38,486 nucleotides of DNA from Gammaproteobacteria bacterium (GCA_024709225.1 JANJXC010000055.1:1-38486), one strand, 5' to 3'; positions 11,364-20,290 are shown, counted from the first letter of the stretch. Numbers and translations are program-made. Notes: generated by a model not told the origin, from the sequence alone.

Positions 11364-11381
11364 TTGTTTTGGGGAGTCAAC

Positions 11382-12014
11382 ATGCAGGAATGGGCTGAAT
11401 ACGCCAAGTTCTTTGCCGGTCTGCTGGCTATCGTCAATCCCATCGGCGCCATCCCGGTGTTCATCGGCCTGACCGATGGCCAGAGCGCGCTGCAGCGGCA
11501 TCGCACCGCGCTGCTGGCGGCGCTGGCGGTGGGTGCGGTGCTGCTGGCGGCGCTGTTCACCGGCGAGGCCATCCTGAGCTTCTTCGGCATCACCATCGCC
11601 TCGTTCCGCGTCGGCGGCGGCATCCTGATCCTGCTCATCGCGGTGTCGATGATGCACGCCCGCCTGAGCCCCGCCAAACAGACCGATGAGGAGGCACAGG
11701 ATGCGGCGGAGAAGGCCTCGGTGGCGGTGGTGCCGCTGGCCATCCCCCTGCTCGCCGGGCCCGGCGCCATCAGTACCATCATCGTCTACGCGCACCGCTC
11801 GCCGGCGCCCACGCACTACACCATGCTCGGCGTCGAGATCCTGGCGATGGCGCTCATCGTGTGGACGGTGTTTCGTCTGGCGCCGTTGCTGTCGCAGATG
11901 CTGGGCCGCACCGGCATCAATGTGCTGACCCGCATCATGGGCCTGATCCTGGCCGCCATTGCCGTGGAGTTCATGGCCAATGGGCTGCGCCAGTTGCTGC
12001 CGGGGCTGGCCTGA
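11382..12014 (+). CDS. MarC family integral membrane protein
   Basis: A 210-residue inner-membrane protein with about six hydrophobic helices. The N-terminus FFAGLLAIVNPIGAIPVFIGLT is cut here as two motifs of the UPF0056/MarC family: LLAIVNPIGAIPVF and the later PLAIPLLAGPGAIST. The acidic loop (QTDEEAQDAAEKA, about 103-115) divides the two halves. Despite its name the family is not proven to confer drug resistance; its transport function is unknown. The start at 11382 has GGGGAG 5-6 nt upstream; a frame start at 11304 would run through inverted repeat B and is rejected. The stop overlaps the next ATG by one base, so the two genes are translationally coupled. Confidence 0.88.
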   Translation: MQEWAEYAKFFAGLLAIVNPIGAIPVFIGLTDGQSALQRHRTALLAALAVGAVLLAALFTGEAILSFFGITIASFRVGGGILILLIAVSMMHARLSPAKQTDEEAQDAAEKASVAVVPLAIPLLAGPGAISTIIVYAHRSPAPTHYTMLGVEILAMALIVWTVFRLAPLLSQMLGRTGINVLTRIMGLILAAIAVEFMANGLRQLLPGLA

Positions 12015-12931
12015 TGGCGGCCTGGCTGCAGGCGCTGCTGCGCATCAAGCTGTTGTTGCTGGCAGCGGCGGCGCCGCTGCTGCTGTCCGTCGCCTTGTCC
12101 TGGTCGCTGGTGCGGCCTTATCTGGCCGGCGTGCCGGCGGCGGTCCCGCTGCATGCGCTGGAGGTGGCTACGGCGGAACACCTGGAAACGATCTTTGCCG
12201 GCTATGACTATGCCTGGCCGCCGCAGGGACCGGTGCCGCGGCTGGCCATCGACCGTTTTCCGCCGGACATCGGCCAGCTGGAGGTGGCGCGCAAGAAGGC
12301 GCTGTTCTTCCGCGGCCTGTTGCCCATGGTGGCGGCGGAAAATGAGCGTATCCGCGCCCAGCGCCGTTTCATCGAGGAACGCTTTGCCCTCGGGCCGCTG
12401 CGGCCGGGCACGCGCAACTGGAATCAGGTGGAGCGTCTGGCCGAGCTGTACCGCGTGGCGGGCGATCTGAACGACCCGGTGGTGCGCGAGATCCTGCTGC
12501 GCCGCGTCGACGAGGTCCCCGCGGCGCTGGTGCTGGCGCAGGCCGCCAATGAAAGCGCCTGGGGCACCTCGCGCTTCGCACGCGAGGCCAACAATCTGTT
12601 CGGCCTGTGGACCTACAAAAAGGATTTGGGCATGGTGCCGGCGCAACGCATGGAAGGCGCCAGCCATTATGTGCGGGTGTTTCCCGACCTGCGCAGTTCG
12701 GTACGGGTCTATCTGTTCAATCTCAACATCGGTCATGCCTACGTAGACATGCGCCGCGCCCGCGCCACACTGCGCCTTGCCGGCGAGGCGCTGGATGCCG
12801 AGCATCTGGCCGCGGGCCTGACGCGCTACTCCGAGCGCGGCGCGGAGTATGTGGCGGAGATCCGTCGCATGATCAGCAGCAACGGCCTGGGGCAGCTCGG
12901 GGTGCTGATGCTGGCACCCGAGAAGCCATAA
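12014..12931 (+). CDS. Bax-like glucosaminidase-domain protein (peptidoglycan hydrolase)
   Basis: A 305-residue protein with a hydrophobic anchor near residues 8-29 and a C-terminal glucosaminidase-type domain (about 165-300). The motif LAQAANESAWGTSRF (about 173-187) contains the expected catalytic Glu, followed by NNLFGLWTY. This is the pattern of E. coli Bax and FlgJ-type N-acetylglucosaminidases, which cut peptidoglycan in the periplasm. The start ATG 12014 overlaps the marC-like TGA (TGATG), so the pair is an operon. The link between a MarC protein and a wall hydrolase is unexplained. The neighbouring convergent gene, a polysaccharide deacetylase, may also act on glycans. Confidence 0.8.
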   Translation: MAAWLQALLRIKLLLLAAAAPLLLSVALSWSLVRPYLAGVPAAVPLHALEVATAEHLETIFAGYDYAWPPQGPVPRLAIDRFPPDIGQLEVARKKALFFRGLLPMVAAENERIRAQRRFIEERFALGPLRPGTRNWNQVERLAELYRVAGDLNDPVVREILLRRVDEVPAALVLAQAANESAWGTSRFAREANNLFGLWTYKKDLGMVPAQRMEGASHYVRVFPDLRSSVRVYLFNLNIGHAYVDMRRARATLRLAGEALDAEHLAAGLTRYSERGAEYVAEIRRMISSNGLGQLGVLMLAPEKP

Positions 12932-12932
12932 G

Positions 12933-12948
12933 CCCGGCACGCGCCGGG
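12933..12948. terminator. GC-rich hairpin between convergent genes (candidate terminator)
   Basis: CCCGGC (12933-12938), loop ACGC, GCCGGG (12943-12948), two bases after the Bax-like stop and in the 63-nt gap between convergent genes. There is no T run, so intrinsic termination is only possible. Confidence 0.4.
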
Positions 12949-12994
12949 ATGAGCGCGTGCGCTGGGCCGCGCCGGCAATCCTCGTCCCGCGTTC

Positions 12995-14029
12995 CTACTC
13001 TTCAACCAGCCAGGGGTGGCTGTACCAGTACCAGCGGCCAGCGGCGGCGGGGGCGGTGCAGTTGTAGCGGCTGCGTCCGCTGTGCAGCGGTGCTGCGGCC
13101 TGTACCTGCAGGCGCGTATCGTCCAGCCGGGTGATGGGCAACGCCTTGCCTTCTGCGCTGTAGCAGGCGATGCCGCGCTGCGGCTGCGCCAGGGTCAGGG
13201 TCAGGGTTGGCGGGTTGTTGGTGCCGACGCGCGGTTCCCACGGTTCCGCCTGCACCACCGGCAGCGGTAGGCTGGCGGCCTTGCGGGCAAACGGTTCGAT
13301 GGCCGCAAAGGCCTCGGCCATGGGATAGCGCGGCAGGGCGCGCCGATCGGACAGTGCACCGATGGCGCCGGAGTGCTGGCCGAAGCCGATGTAGCCCATG
13401 CTCCGTACCAGATCGGCGGCGCGGGTGTCGTACTCGCCGTAGGGATAGGCGAACAGACGCGGCTCCTGATCGACCACCGCGCCCAGTTCCTCGCGCAGAC
13501 GCTGCTGCGCCCGCTCGATGTCGGCACGCACGCGCCGTTCCCACGCCGCCTCATCCTCATCCGCGCGCCGCGCGGCCAGGGAGTCGTGGCTGGCCGTGTG
13601 ATTGGCGAAGCGCACGCCGGCCTGCTGCATCGCCCGCATCTGTTCCCAGCTCATGAAGCCGCCCAGCTGGCGATCCACCGGGTCGGTATTGACGAAGACG
13701 GTGAACGGCCAGCCGCGCGCCTTGAGCCGCGGCCAGGCGTGCTCGTATACGGACAGGTAGGCGTCATCGACGGTGATGGCGACGGTGCGTTCCGGCAGCG
13801 ACGCATCGCGCAGGATGTGCTCGACCACGCGCTCCAGCGGCCACACCTGAAAGCCGTTCTGTGCCAGGTAATCGAGCTGGGCGTCGAACTGTTCCAGGCG
13901 GATGCTGGTGGAGGGATAGCGGTCCTCGCCGAAGCGGTGGTACATGAAGGCCACGGCATGGGAGGCGGCGGCCGCATTGCCGGTGGCGGCAAGCAGCAGG
14001 AGGAACAATAGCGGGCGCAGGCAGGACAT
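12995..14029 (-). CDS. Secreted polysaccharide deacetylase (NodB-type)
   Basis: A 344-residue protein with a signal peptide (cleavage near residue 22, NAAAASHA). The NodB catalytic pattern is visible: AITVDDAY with Asp88/Asp89, the metal pair His144 and His148 in NHTASHD, and FAYPYGEYD. AVAFMYHRFG at the start of the domain is typical of the subgroup that removes acetyl groups from exported polysaccharide or peptidoglycan. After about residue 240 there is an extra beta-rich tail of about 90 residues with two cysteines and a Trp/Tyr-rich end (GRWYWYSHPW), perhaps a carbohydrate-binding or packing domain. It converges with the Bax-like gene and diverges from the CDF-like gene (96 nt between starts). 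The substrate is unknown. Confidence 0.85.
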   Translation of the reverse strand: MSCLRPLLFLLLLAATGNAAAASHAVAFMYHRFGEDRYPSTSIRLEQFDAQLDYLAQNGFQVWPLERVVEHILRDASLPERTVAITVDDAYLSVYEHAWPRLKARGWPFTVFVNTDPVDRQLGGFMSWEQMRAMQQAGVRFANHTASHDSLAARRADEDEAAWERRVRADIERAQQRLREELGAVVDQEPRLFAYPYGEYDTRAADLVRSMGYIGFGQHSGAIGALSDRRALPRYPMAEAFAAIEPFARKAASLPLPVVQAEPWEPRVGTNNPPTLTLTLAQPQRGIACYSAEGKALPITRLDDTRLQVQAAAPLHSGRSRYNCTAPAAAGRWYWYSHPWLVEE

Positions 14030-14125
14030 CTCAGGTTCCGGTTGGGGATGCGCTAAGATGGTAGCGGTCCTGCCGCTGGCTTGCCAGCCGGCGGCCGGTT
14101 TATCGACCAGAGAGAGCGGAGTGTC

Positions 14126-14746
14126 ATGAGCGGTTGTTGTGATCAGGGCTGTTCACTGGAGGGCCTGCGCGAACGGCAGCGTGGCACGCTGCGCGCCGTG
14201 CTGGCCATCAATGCGGTGATGTTTGTCGTCATCGTGGCGGCGGCGCTGTACGGGCGTTCCACGTCGCTGCTGGCGGACAGCCTGGATAATCTGGGCGATG
14301 CGCTGACCTATGGTCTCAGCCTGTATGCGGTGGCGCGCGGTGCGCGCGTCAAGGCGCAGGTGGCGCTGTTCAAGGGGGGGCTGATTTTTCTCGCCGCCGG
14401 CGTGGTGGCGGCGCAAATCGTCTACCGGCTGCTGGTCCCCGGTGTCCCGCTGTTCGAGGTGATGGGGGCGTTCAGCCTGCTGGGGCTGGCGGCGAATTCG
14501 CTGTGCCTGTTTTTGCTCTGGCGCCACCGGCATGAGGACGTGAACATGAGCTCGGTGTGGGAGTGTTCGCGCAACGACATTGCCTCCAATCTTGCCGTGT
14601 TCATCGCCGCCGGTGCGGTGTGGCTGGCAGACGCCGGCTGGCCGGACCTGGTGGTGGCCGCCGCGCTGGTGGCCCTGCTGCTGCGCTCGGCGCTGCGCGT
14701 CATCGGTGCGGCGTTGCGCGAGCTGCGCGCTGCCGCCGCACAGTGA
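14126..14746 (+). CDS. CDF-like (cation diffusion facilitator) transporter, short form
   Basis: A 206-residue membrane protein. The N-terminus MSGCCDQGC is a possible soft-metal-binding cluster. Transmembrane segments follow; LLADSLDNLGDALTYGL is the CDF TM2 signature with metal-site Asp residues, and SSVWECSRNDIASNLAVF is the TM5 counterpart. It lacks the long C-terminal cytoplasmic domain of ZitB/YiiP, as is common in this subgroup. It probably exports a divalent metal; the metal is not predictable. The start at 14126 is supported by AGAGAGCGGAG upstream. The VIT-like gene starts 13 nt after its stop, so the two are probably co-expressed. Confidence 0.8.
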   Translation: MSGCCDQGCSLEGLRERQRGTLRAVLAINAVMFVVIVAAALYGRSTSLLADSLDNLGDALTYGLSLYAVARGARVKAQVALFKGGLIFLAAGVVAAQIVYRLLVPGVPLFEVMGAFSLLGLAANSLCLFLLWRHRHEDVNMSSVWECSRNDIASNLAVFIAAGAVWLADAGWPDLVVAAALVALLLRSALRVIGAALRELRAAAAQ

Positions 14747-14759
14747 CAAGGGTGACGCG

Positions 14760-15242
14760 ATGGGCCTGAAGCAATCCTGGCGTACCGGCCTCAGTTTCGG
14801 CCTGACCTCCGGCGTGATCACCACCCTCGGCCTGATGGTGGGGCTGCACTCCGGCACCGGCTCGACCCTGGCGGTGATCGGCGGCGTGATCACCATCGCC
14901 GTGGCCGACGCCTTTTCCGATGCCCTCGGCATCCACATCGCCGAGGAGTCCAGCGCCGGGCGCAGCACCCTGGCGGTGTGGGAGGCGACCTTCGCCACCC
15001 TGTTCTCCAAGGCGGCCATCGCCCTGACCTTCGTGGTCCCCCTGCTGCTCCTGGAGCTGGGCACGGCGATCCTGGCGGCCATCGCCTGGGGCCTGGGGCT
15101 GATCGCCCTGCTGTCCTGGCATCTGGCGCGCAACCGCGGCGAGCCGGCCTGGCGCGTCATCGGCGAGCACCTGTTCATCGCCCTCATCGTCATCATCGCC
15201 ACCCACTTCATCGGCGACTGGGTGGCCACGGCGTTCGCCTGA
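14760..15242 (+). CDS. VIT/CCC1-like integral membrane protein
   Basis: A 160-residue protein with about five hydrophobic segments. The N-terminal block GLSFGLTSGVITTLGLMVGL and the following ITIAVADAFSDALGIHIAEES resemble the TM1-TM2 region of vacuolar iron/manganese transporter (VIT1/CCC1) proteins, with conserved acidic and small residues. Family knowledge points to Fe or Mn transport or membrane sequestration; here this is inference. The start at 14760 has AAGGGTGA upstream. It forms a two-gene unit with the CDF-like gene 13 nt before it, which supports a metal-related role for both. Confidence 0.7.
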   Translation: MGLKQSWRTGLSFGLTSGVITTLGLMVGLHSGTGSTLAVIGGVITIAVADAFSDALGIHIAEESSAGRSTLAVWEATFATLFSKAAIALTFVVPLLLLELGTAILAAIAWGLGLIALLSWHLARNRGEPAWRVIGEHLFIALIVIIATHFIGDWVATAFA

Positions 15243-15331
15243 GTGGCAGAGGTGCAATGCGCACCCTGCAACCTCCTAACCTGTTGTCGAACAATGGTTT
15301 AGTCGTTTTGTCCGCCACCCGCGGCGGCCTT

Positions 15332-15340
15332 TGCTACAAT
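15332..15340 (+). promoter_or_regulatory. Candidate extended -10 promoter for tex
   Basis: TGCTACAAT matches the extended -10 pattern TGnTAtAAT with one mismatch. It lies 38 nt before the tex ATG in a 135-nt intergenic region. No good -35 hexamer is at normal spacing, which fits an extended -10 promoter. Confidence 0.45.
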
Positions 15341-15377
15341 GCCGCCCCTCCCGTTTTGCTGTGACTGATTCTTATCC

Positions 15378-17681
15378 ATGACCATTGCCCAACGCATCGC
15401 TACCGAACTTGCCGTCAAGCTGTCCCAGGTGGAGGCGGCCATCGCCCTGCTGGATGAAGGCTCCACCGTGCCCTTCATCTCCCGTTACCGCAAGGAGGCC
15501 ACCGGCGGCCTGGATGACACCCAGCTACGTACCCTGGAGGAGCGGCTGACCTACCTGCGCGAGCTGGACGAGCGCCGCGTCACGGTGCTGAAGAGCATCG
15601 ATGAGCAGGGCAAGCTGACCCCCGAACTGAAGGCAGCGATCCTGGCGGCGGACACCAAGACGCGCCTGGAGGATCTCTACCGTCCCTATATGCAGAAGCG
15701 CCGCACCAAGGCGCAGATCGCCCGTGAGGCGGGGCTGGAGCCGCTGGCCAAGGCGCTGCTGGCCGATCCCTCACTGGTGCCCGAGCAGGAGGCCGCCCAA
15801 TTCGTCGACGCCGACAAGGGCGTGGCCGACACCGCCGCCGCACTGGACGGCGCGCGGCAGATCCTGATGGAGGATTTCGCCGAAGACGCCGAACTGGTGG
15901 GCCGCCTGCGCGAATATCTGTGGGAGCAGGGCCACATGGTGGCCAAGCTGGTGGAAGGCAAGGAGGAGGAGGGCGCCAAGTTCTCCGACTACTTCGATCA
16001 CCGCGAGCCGCTCAAGGGCGTGCCCTCGCACCGTGCCCTGGCGCTGTTCCGCGGCCGCAAGGAAGGCTTTCTCAATCTGGCGCTGGTGCTGCCGGAGGAC
16101 GAGGCGCTGGCGGCCGGCCAGCTCGGCAGCGCCGAGCGCCTGATCGCCGCCCATGTGGGCGTGAGCGAACAGGGCCGTGCCGCCGATGCCTGGCTGAAGG
16201 AGACGGTGCGCTGGGCCTGGCGCGTGAAGATATTCACCCACCTCGATACCGACCTGAAGACGCGCCTGCGCGAGGCGGCGGAGGAGGAGGCGATCAAGGT
16301 ATTCGCGCAGAACCTGCACGACCTGCTGCTGGCGGCGCCGGCGGGGCCGCGCGCCACGCTGGGCCTCGACCCGGGCCTGCGCACCGGCGTGAAGGTGGCG
16401 GTGGTGGACGCCACCGGCAAGCTGGTGGACACGGCGACCATCTATCCCCATGTGCCGAAGAACCAGTGGGACCAGTCCATCGCCGTGCTGGCGGCGCTGG
16501 CGCAGAGGCACAAGGTCGAGCTGATCAGCATCGGCAACGGCACCGCCTCGCGCGAGACCGACAAGCTGGCCGCCGAGCTCATCGCGCGCCATCCCGAGTT
16601 GCGCCTGACCAAGGTGATGGTGAGCGAGGCGGGCGCCTCGGTGTACTCGGCCTCGGAGTTTGCCGCGAAAGAGTTTCCGGAACTGGACGTGTCGCTGCGT
16701 GGCGCGGTGTCCATCGCGCGCCGCCTGCAGGACCCGCTGGCCGAGCTGGTGAAGATCGATCCCAAGTCCATCGGTGTGGGCCAGTACCAGCACGATGTGT
16801 CGCAGCTGCGCCTGGCGCGCATGCTCGATGCGGTGGTGGAGGATTGCGTCAACGCCGTCGGCGTCGACGTCAACACCGCCTCCGCCGCGCTGCTCACCCG
16901 CGTCGCCGGACTCAATCCGACCCTCGCCGCCAATCTGGTCGCCTACCGCGACGAGCACGGCGCCTTCGCCGAGCGCAAGGCTCTGCTCAAGGTGCCGCGC
17001 CTGGGCGACAAGACCTTCGAGCAATGCGCCGGCTTCCTGCGCGTGATGAACGGCGCCAATCCGCTCGATGCCTCGGCGGTACATCCCGAGGCCTATCCGG
17101 TGGTGGAGAAGATCCTGGCCAGCACCGGCAAGGCAATGCCTGAAGTGATCGGCAACACCGGACTGCTCGGCCGCCTCGCCGCCAACGACTTCGTCGACGA
17201 ACGCTTCGGCGAGCCGACGGTGCGCGACATTCTGAAAGAGCTGGAAAAACCGGGGCGCGACCCGCGACCGGAATTCAAGACCGCCAGTTTCCGCGAGGGC
17301 GTGGAGGATCTGAAGGACCTGGAGCCGGGCATGATCCTGGAGGGCGTGGTCACCAATGTCACCAACTTCGGCGCCTTCGTCGACATCGGCGTGCACCAGG
17401 ACGGTCTGGTGCACATCTCCGCCCTGGCCGACAAGTTCGTCAAGGACCCGCGCGAGGTGGTCAAGGCCGGCGACGTGGTGAAGGTGAAGGTGCTGGAGGT
17501 GGACGTGAAGCGCCGCCGCGTCGCCCTCACCATGCGCCTCACTGATGACCAGCGCGACCATGCTGCAGGCTCGATGCCGAAGGAGCGTCCGGTGAAGGGC
17601 GGCAAGCCGCGCGCCGAACGCCGCGATGCGCCGGCGGCGGGCGGTGCCATGGCCGAGGCCTTCGCCAAGCTCCGGCGTTGA
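15378..17681 (+). CDS. tex: Tex-family RNA-binding transcription accessory protein
   Basis: A 767-residue cytoplasmic protein with the full Tex architecture: helical N-terminal domain with [15 protein letters not shown] (about 33-47), YqgF/RNase H-like domain ([17 protein letters not shown] from about 328), helix-hairpin-helix pair ([19 protein letters not shown] and [15 protein letters not shown], about 495-560) and a C-terminal S1 RNA-binding domain ([19 protein letters not shown], about 652-670, then GLVHIS). Length matches the family (about 770). Tex binds RNA and transcription complexes and affects toxin or stress gene expression in other bacteria. There is no clear Shine-Dalgarno before ATG 15378, but homology begins at once. 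It appears monocistronic. Confidence 0.95.
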   Translation: MTIAQRIATELAVKLSQVEAAIALLDEGSTVPFISRYRKEATGGLDDTQLRTLEERLTYLRELDERRVTVLKSIDEQGKLTPELKAAILAADTKTRLEDLYRPYMQKRRTKAQIAREAGLEPLAKALLADPSLVPEQEAAQFVDADKGVADTAAALDGARQILMEDFAEDAELVGRLREYLWEQGHMVAKLVEGKEEEGAKFSDYFDHREPLKGVPSHRALALFRGRKEGFLNLALVLPEDEALAAGQLGSAERLIAAHVGVSEQGRAADAWLKETVRWAWRVKIFTHLDTDLKTRLREAAEEEAIKVFAQNLHDLLLAAPAGPRATLGLDPGLRTGVKVAVVDATGKLVDTATIYPHVPKNQWDQSIAVLAALAQRHKVELISIGNGTASRETDKLAAELIARHPELRLTKVMVSEAGASVYSASEFAAKEFPELDVSLRGAVSIARRLQDPLAELVKIDPKSIGVGQYQHDVSQLRLARMLDAVVEDCVNAVGVDVNTASAALLTRVAGLNPTLAANLVAYRDEHGAFAERKALLKVPRLGDKTFEQCAGFLRVMNGANPLDASAVHPEAYPVVEKILASTGKAMPEVIGNTGLLGRLAANDFVDERFGEPTVRDILKELEKPGRDPRPEFKTASFREGVEDLKDLEPGMILEGVVTNVTNFGAFVDIGVHQDGLVHISALADKFVKDPREVVKAGDVVKVKVLEVDVKRRRVALTMRLTDDQRDHAAGSMPKERPVKGGKPRAERRDAPAAGGAMAEAFAKLRR

Positions 17682-17830
17682 TGGTCGTGCTGCCCAGCGA
17701 TGGGCATGTCGTTGCAATGACGGTTCGGTGCAGTGGTGCGCGGCAGGCTGGACGGCCTCTGGTGCGGGAGCGATGTATGCACAGACATGCCCGCTGCACT
17801 ACCTTTCCCTTTGTGGATATACGGTTAACG

Positions 17831-17871
17831 TTGTTTCGATCCACCTGGATAAAGTATTCTTGCCGCTTATC
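17831..17871 (+). promoter_or_regulatory. Candidate promoter/operator of the lysR gene
   Basis: TTGTTT (17831-17836), an 18-nt spacer and TATTCT (17855-17860) resemble a sigma-70 promoter. The dyad GATAA (17848-17852) to TTATC (17867-17871) overlaps the -10 box, as expected for an autoregulated LysR gene. The ATG is at 17915. Both halves are weak matches, so this is tentative. Confidence 0.3.
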
Positions 17872-17914
17872 TATGCATTAGCCAGGTTTTGCCGCCACGC
17901 GGCATGAGGAAGTC

Positions 17915-18826
17915 ATGGCCGACAGACGTTTACAGGTATTTCACACAGTTGCCCGCCTGCTCAGTTTCACCAAGGCGGCGGAGCATCTGCATATGACCCA
18001 GCCGGCGGTCACCTTCCAGGTGCGCCAGCTGGAGGAGCATTTCAATACCCGCCTGTTCGACCGTACCCACAACCGTATCAGCCTGACCGCGGCCGGTGAG
18101 CGGGTCTACCAGTATGCCGACCGTATCTTCACCCTGTACGGCGAGATGGAAAATTCGGTGCGCGAGCTGACTGGCGAGGTGAGCGGGGTGCTGCTCATCG
18201 GCGCCAGCACCACCATCGCCGAATACATGCTGCCGGCGCTGCTGGGTGACTTCAAGGCCAAGTTTCCGGACGTGAATATCCGTCTGCAGGTGGCCAATAC
18301 CGACCACATCGTGTCCCTGGTGGAGAACAACAGCATCGATCTGGGTGTGGTCGAGGCGCCGGTGAGCAACAAGAATCTGGTGGTGGAAACCTGCCGCATG
18401 GACCAGATGGTGCTGATCGTGCCGAAGACCCATCCGCTGGCGCGCGAGCGCTCGGTGGCCATGAGCCGCATCGTCGATTATCCCTACATCTGCCGCGAAG
18501 AAGGCTCGGGGACGCGCGAGGTGATGCTGGAGCATCTCAACGCCGGCGGCATCGAGTCGTGCAATCTAAACATCGTGATGGAACTGGGCAGCCCCGAGGC
18601 GGTGAAGGGGGCCGTGGAGGCGGGGATGGGCATTTCCATCATCTCGCGCGCCACCATCGCCAAGGAACTGGCCCTCGGCACCCTGGTGGCCATCAACATC
18701 GACCCGCCCATGGAGCGTCCATTCTCGTTCGTGCATCAGAAGCAGAAGTTCCGCCTGCGCGCCATCGAGAAGCTGCTCGATTTTGCCCGTGCCTACTGCA
18801 AGGATCATCCCGGCGCCGGATTGTAA
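17915..18826 (+). CDS. LysR-family transcriptional regulator
   Basis: A 303-residue regulator. The N-terminal winged helix-turn-helix is plain: FHTVARLLSFTKAAEHLHMTQ is split by the motif SFTKAAEHL and QPAVTFQVRQLEE, then LFDRTHNRISLTAAGE. A type 2 periplasmic-binding-like effector domain follows (about 92-295; GVLLIGASTTIAEYMLPALL, DLGVVEAPV, GMGISIISR). It resembles the CysB/CbbR-like broad class but I cannot name the regulon or inducer. GAGGAAG precedes the ATG. Two genes follow on the same strand at 5 nt and by overlap, so the regulator probably heads an operon with the small protein and the PerM-like protein, which is unusual for LysR genes that normally sit divergent to their target. 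Confidence 0.88.
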   Translation: MADRRLQVFHTVARLLSFTKAAEHLHMTQPAVTFQVRQLEEHFNTRLFDRTHNRISLTAAGERVYQYADRIFTLYGEMENSVRELTGEVSGVLLIGASTTIAEYMLPALLGDFKAKFPDVNIRLQVANTDHIVSLVENNSIDLGVVEAPVSNKNLVVETCRMDQMVLIVPKTHPLARERSVAMSRIVDYPYICREEGSGTREVMLEHLNAGGIESCNLNIVMELGSPEAVKGAVEAGMGISIISRATIAKELALGTLVAINIDPPMERPFSFVHQKQKFRLRAIEKLLDFARAYCKDHPGAGL

Positions 18827-18831
18827 GCACC

Positions 18832-19173
18832 ATGGCCAAGGATGATGCACGGCTCGTCTCCCTCTACACCCGTCTGCCCGCCGCCGAGCGCGAGACGCTG
18901 CTGAGCTTCGCCGAGTTTCTGGTGTCGCGCAGCGCCATGCCGCTCGACATCACGCCCCGGCCCTGCGAGCGTCCGGCGCAGGAGTCGGTGGTGGCGGCCA
19001 TCAAGCGCCTGTCCGCCAGCTATCACATGCTGGACCGCTCCAAGATGCTGCACGAAACTTCGGGCCTGATGAGCGAGCACCTGATGCAGGGGCGTCCGGC
19101 CAGCGAGGTGATCGACGAGCTGGAGGCGCTGTTCCGGCGCCACTATCAAAAGCAGTTCGGTGATGCGCAATGA
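18832..19173 (+). CDS. Small helical cytoplasmic protein, unknown
   Basis: 113 residues, mostly predicted helical: ARLVSLYTRLPAAERETLLSF is split by LPAAERETLLSFAEFL, a pattern reminiscent of antitoxin-like or DUF2281-like N-termini, but no partner toxin is nearby. The C-terminal part (SEHLMQGRPASEVIDELEALFRRHY) is also helical. There is no signal peptide. The gene starts 5 nt after the lysR stop and ends in an ATGA overlap with the PerM-like gene, so it is translationally coupled to it. The ribosome-binding site is weak, consistent with coupling to lysR. Function unknown. Confidence 0.65.
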   Translation: MAKDDARLVSLYTRLPAAERETLLSFAEFLVSRSAMPLDITPRPCERPAQESVVAAIKRLSASYHMLDRSKMLHETSGLMSEHLMQGRPASEVIDELEALFRRHYQKQFGDAQ

Positions 19174-20231
19174 ATCTGATCAGCAACTGGTTCCGCCGCT
19201 ATTTCTCCGACCCGCAGGCGATCATTCTGGCGGTGTTGTTGCTGGTCGGGTTCGCCGCCCTGTTTTTCTTCGGCCACATGCTGGCACCGGTGCTGGCAGC
19301 CATCGTCATCGCCTATCTGCTCGAGGGGGTGGTGGGGCTGCTGGTGCGGCGCGGCACGCCGCGGCTGTCGGCGGTGATCCTGGTGTTTCTCGCCTTCATG
19401 ACCTTTCTGCTGTTCCTGTTGTTCGGTGTCACCCCGTTGTTGTGGGCCCAGACGGTAGAACTGGCGCGTGAACTGCCGGCGTACATCAATCAGGGGCAGC
19501 AGGCGCTGCTGCAACTGCCGCAGCACTATCCCATCGTGTCGGAAGAGCAGGTGGCCGAACTGCTGCAGGTGATCCGTGCTCAGAGCCTGGGCTTCGGCCA
19601 GCGCGTCCTGACCTACTCGCTCACCTCGCTGCCCGGCATCATCACCATCCTGGTGTACGTGATCCTGCTGCCGCTGCTGGTGTTCTTCTTCCTCAAGGAC
19701 AAGGAGCTGCTGGTGCGCTGGTTCAGCGGCTTTCTGCCGCGCGAACGCCATCTGGCCGAACAGGTGTGGGGCGAAGTGGACGTGCAGATCGGCAATTACG
19801 TGCGCGGCAAGTTCTGGGAGATCCTCATCGTCGGCGTGGTCACTTCGGTCACCTTCGCCCTGATGGGAATGAAATATGCGGTGCTGCTCGGGGTACTGGT
19901 GGGCCTGTCGGTGGTGGTGCCCTATATCGGTGCCGCGGTGGTCACTCTGCCGGTGGCGCTCATCGCCTGGTTCCAGTGGGGCTGGAGCTCGGAGTTTGCC
20001 TGGCTGCTGGCGGCCTATGCGATCATCCAGGCACTGGACGGCAACGTGCTGGTGCCGGTGCTGTTTTCCGAAGTGGTCAATCTGCACCCGGTGGCGATCA
20101 TCGTTGCGGTGCTGCTGTTCGGCGGGCTGTGGGGCTTCTGGGGCGTGTTCTTCGCCATCCCCCTCGGCACCCTGGTCAGCGCCATCATCCGCGCCTGGCC
20201 GCGGCCCGCGGCCGAGCCGACTGCGCAATAG
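19170..20231 (+). CDS. AI-2E/PerM family membrane protein
   Basis: A 353-residue inner-membrane protein with about eight hydrophobic segments. Early helices AIILAVLLLVGFAALFFF and the LAPVLAAIVIAYLLEGVV region, a central soluble loop (about 95-145), and the C-terminal block VPYIGAAVVTLPVALIAW and IIQALDGNVLVPVLFSE are typical of the AI-2E transporter (PerM/YdgG/TqsA) family. Some members export autoinducer-2, others are Na+/H+ antiporters, and most are uncharacterised. ATG 19170 overlaps the previous stop (ATGA). Inverted repeat C starts 11 nt after its stop. Confidence 0.85.
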   Translation: MNLISNWFRRYFSDPQAIILAVLLLVGFAALFFFGHMLAPVLAAIVIAYLLEGVVGLLVRRGTPRLSAVILVFLAFMTFLLFLLFGVTPLLWAQTVELARELPAYINQGQQALLQLPQHYPIVSEEQVAELLQVIRAQSLGFGQRVLTYSLTSLPGIITILVYVILLPLLVFFFLKDKELLVRWFSGFLPRERHLAEQVWGEVDVQIGNYVRGKFWEILIVGVVTSVTFALMGMKYAVLLGVLVGLSVVVPYIGAAVVTLPVALIAWFQWGWSSEFAWLLAAYAIIQALDGNVLVPVLFSEVVNLHPVAIIVAVLLFGGLWGFWGVFFAIPLGTLVSAIIRAWPRPAAEPTAQ

Positions 20232-20242
20232 ACACCCCCTGT

Positions 20243-20290
20243 CGCAGAGACGCGGAGAAAAAACCTTCCGGGGTTCTCTGCATCTCCGCG
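20243..20290. repeat. Inverted repeat C, CGCAGAGA type (degenerate copy)
   Basis: The left arm (20243-20265) begins CGCAGAGACGCGGAG and the right arm (20272-20290) reads CTCTGCATCTCCGCG after GGTT. The reverse complement of the right arm matches the left with three transition differences and a short gap. The repeated unit CGCAGAGA is the same as in repeat E at 37357. It starts 11 nt after the PerM-like stop. Confidence 0.7.

Noticed and set aside
15771-17717. 648-codon minus-strand frame opposite tex
   Set aside because: Antisense of a gene with complete Tex domains; His/Gln/Arg-rich translation typical of GC-rich shadows.
18832-19173. Possible antitoxin of a toxin-antitoxin pair
   Set aside because: The neighbours are a LysR regulator and a PerM-type membrane protein; no small toxin gene is present.
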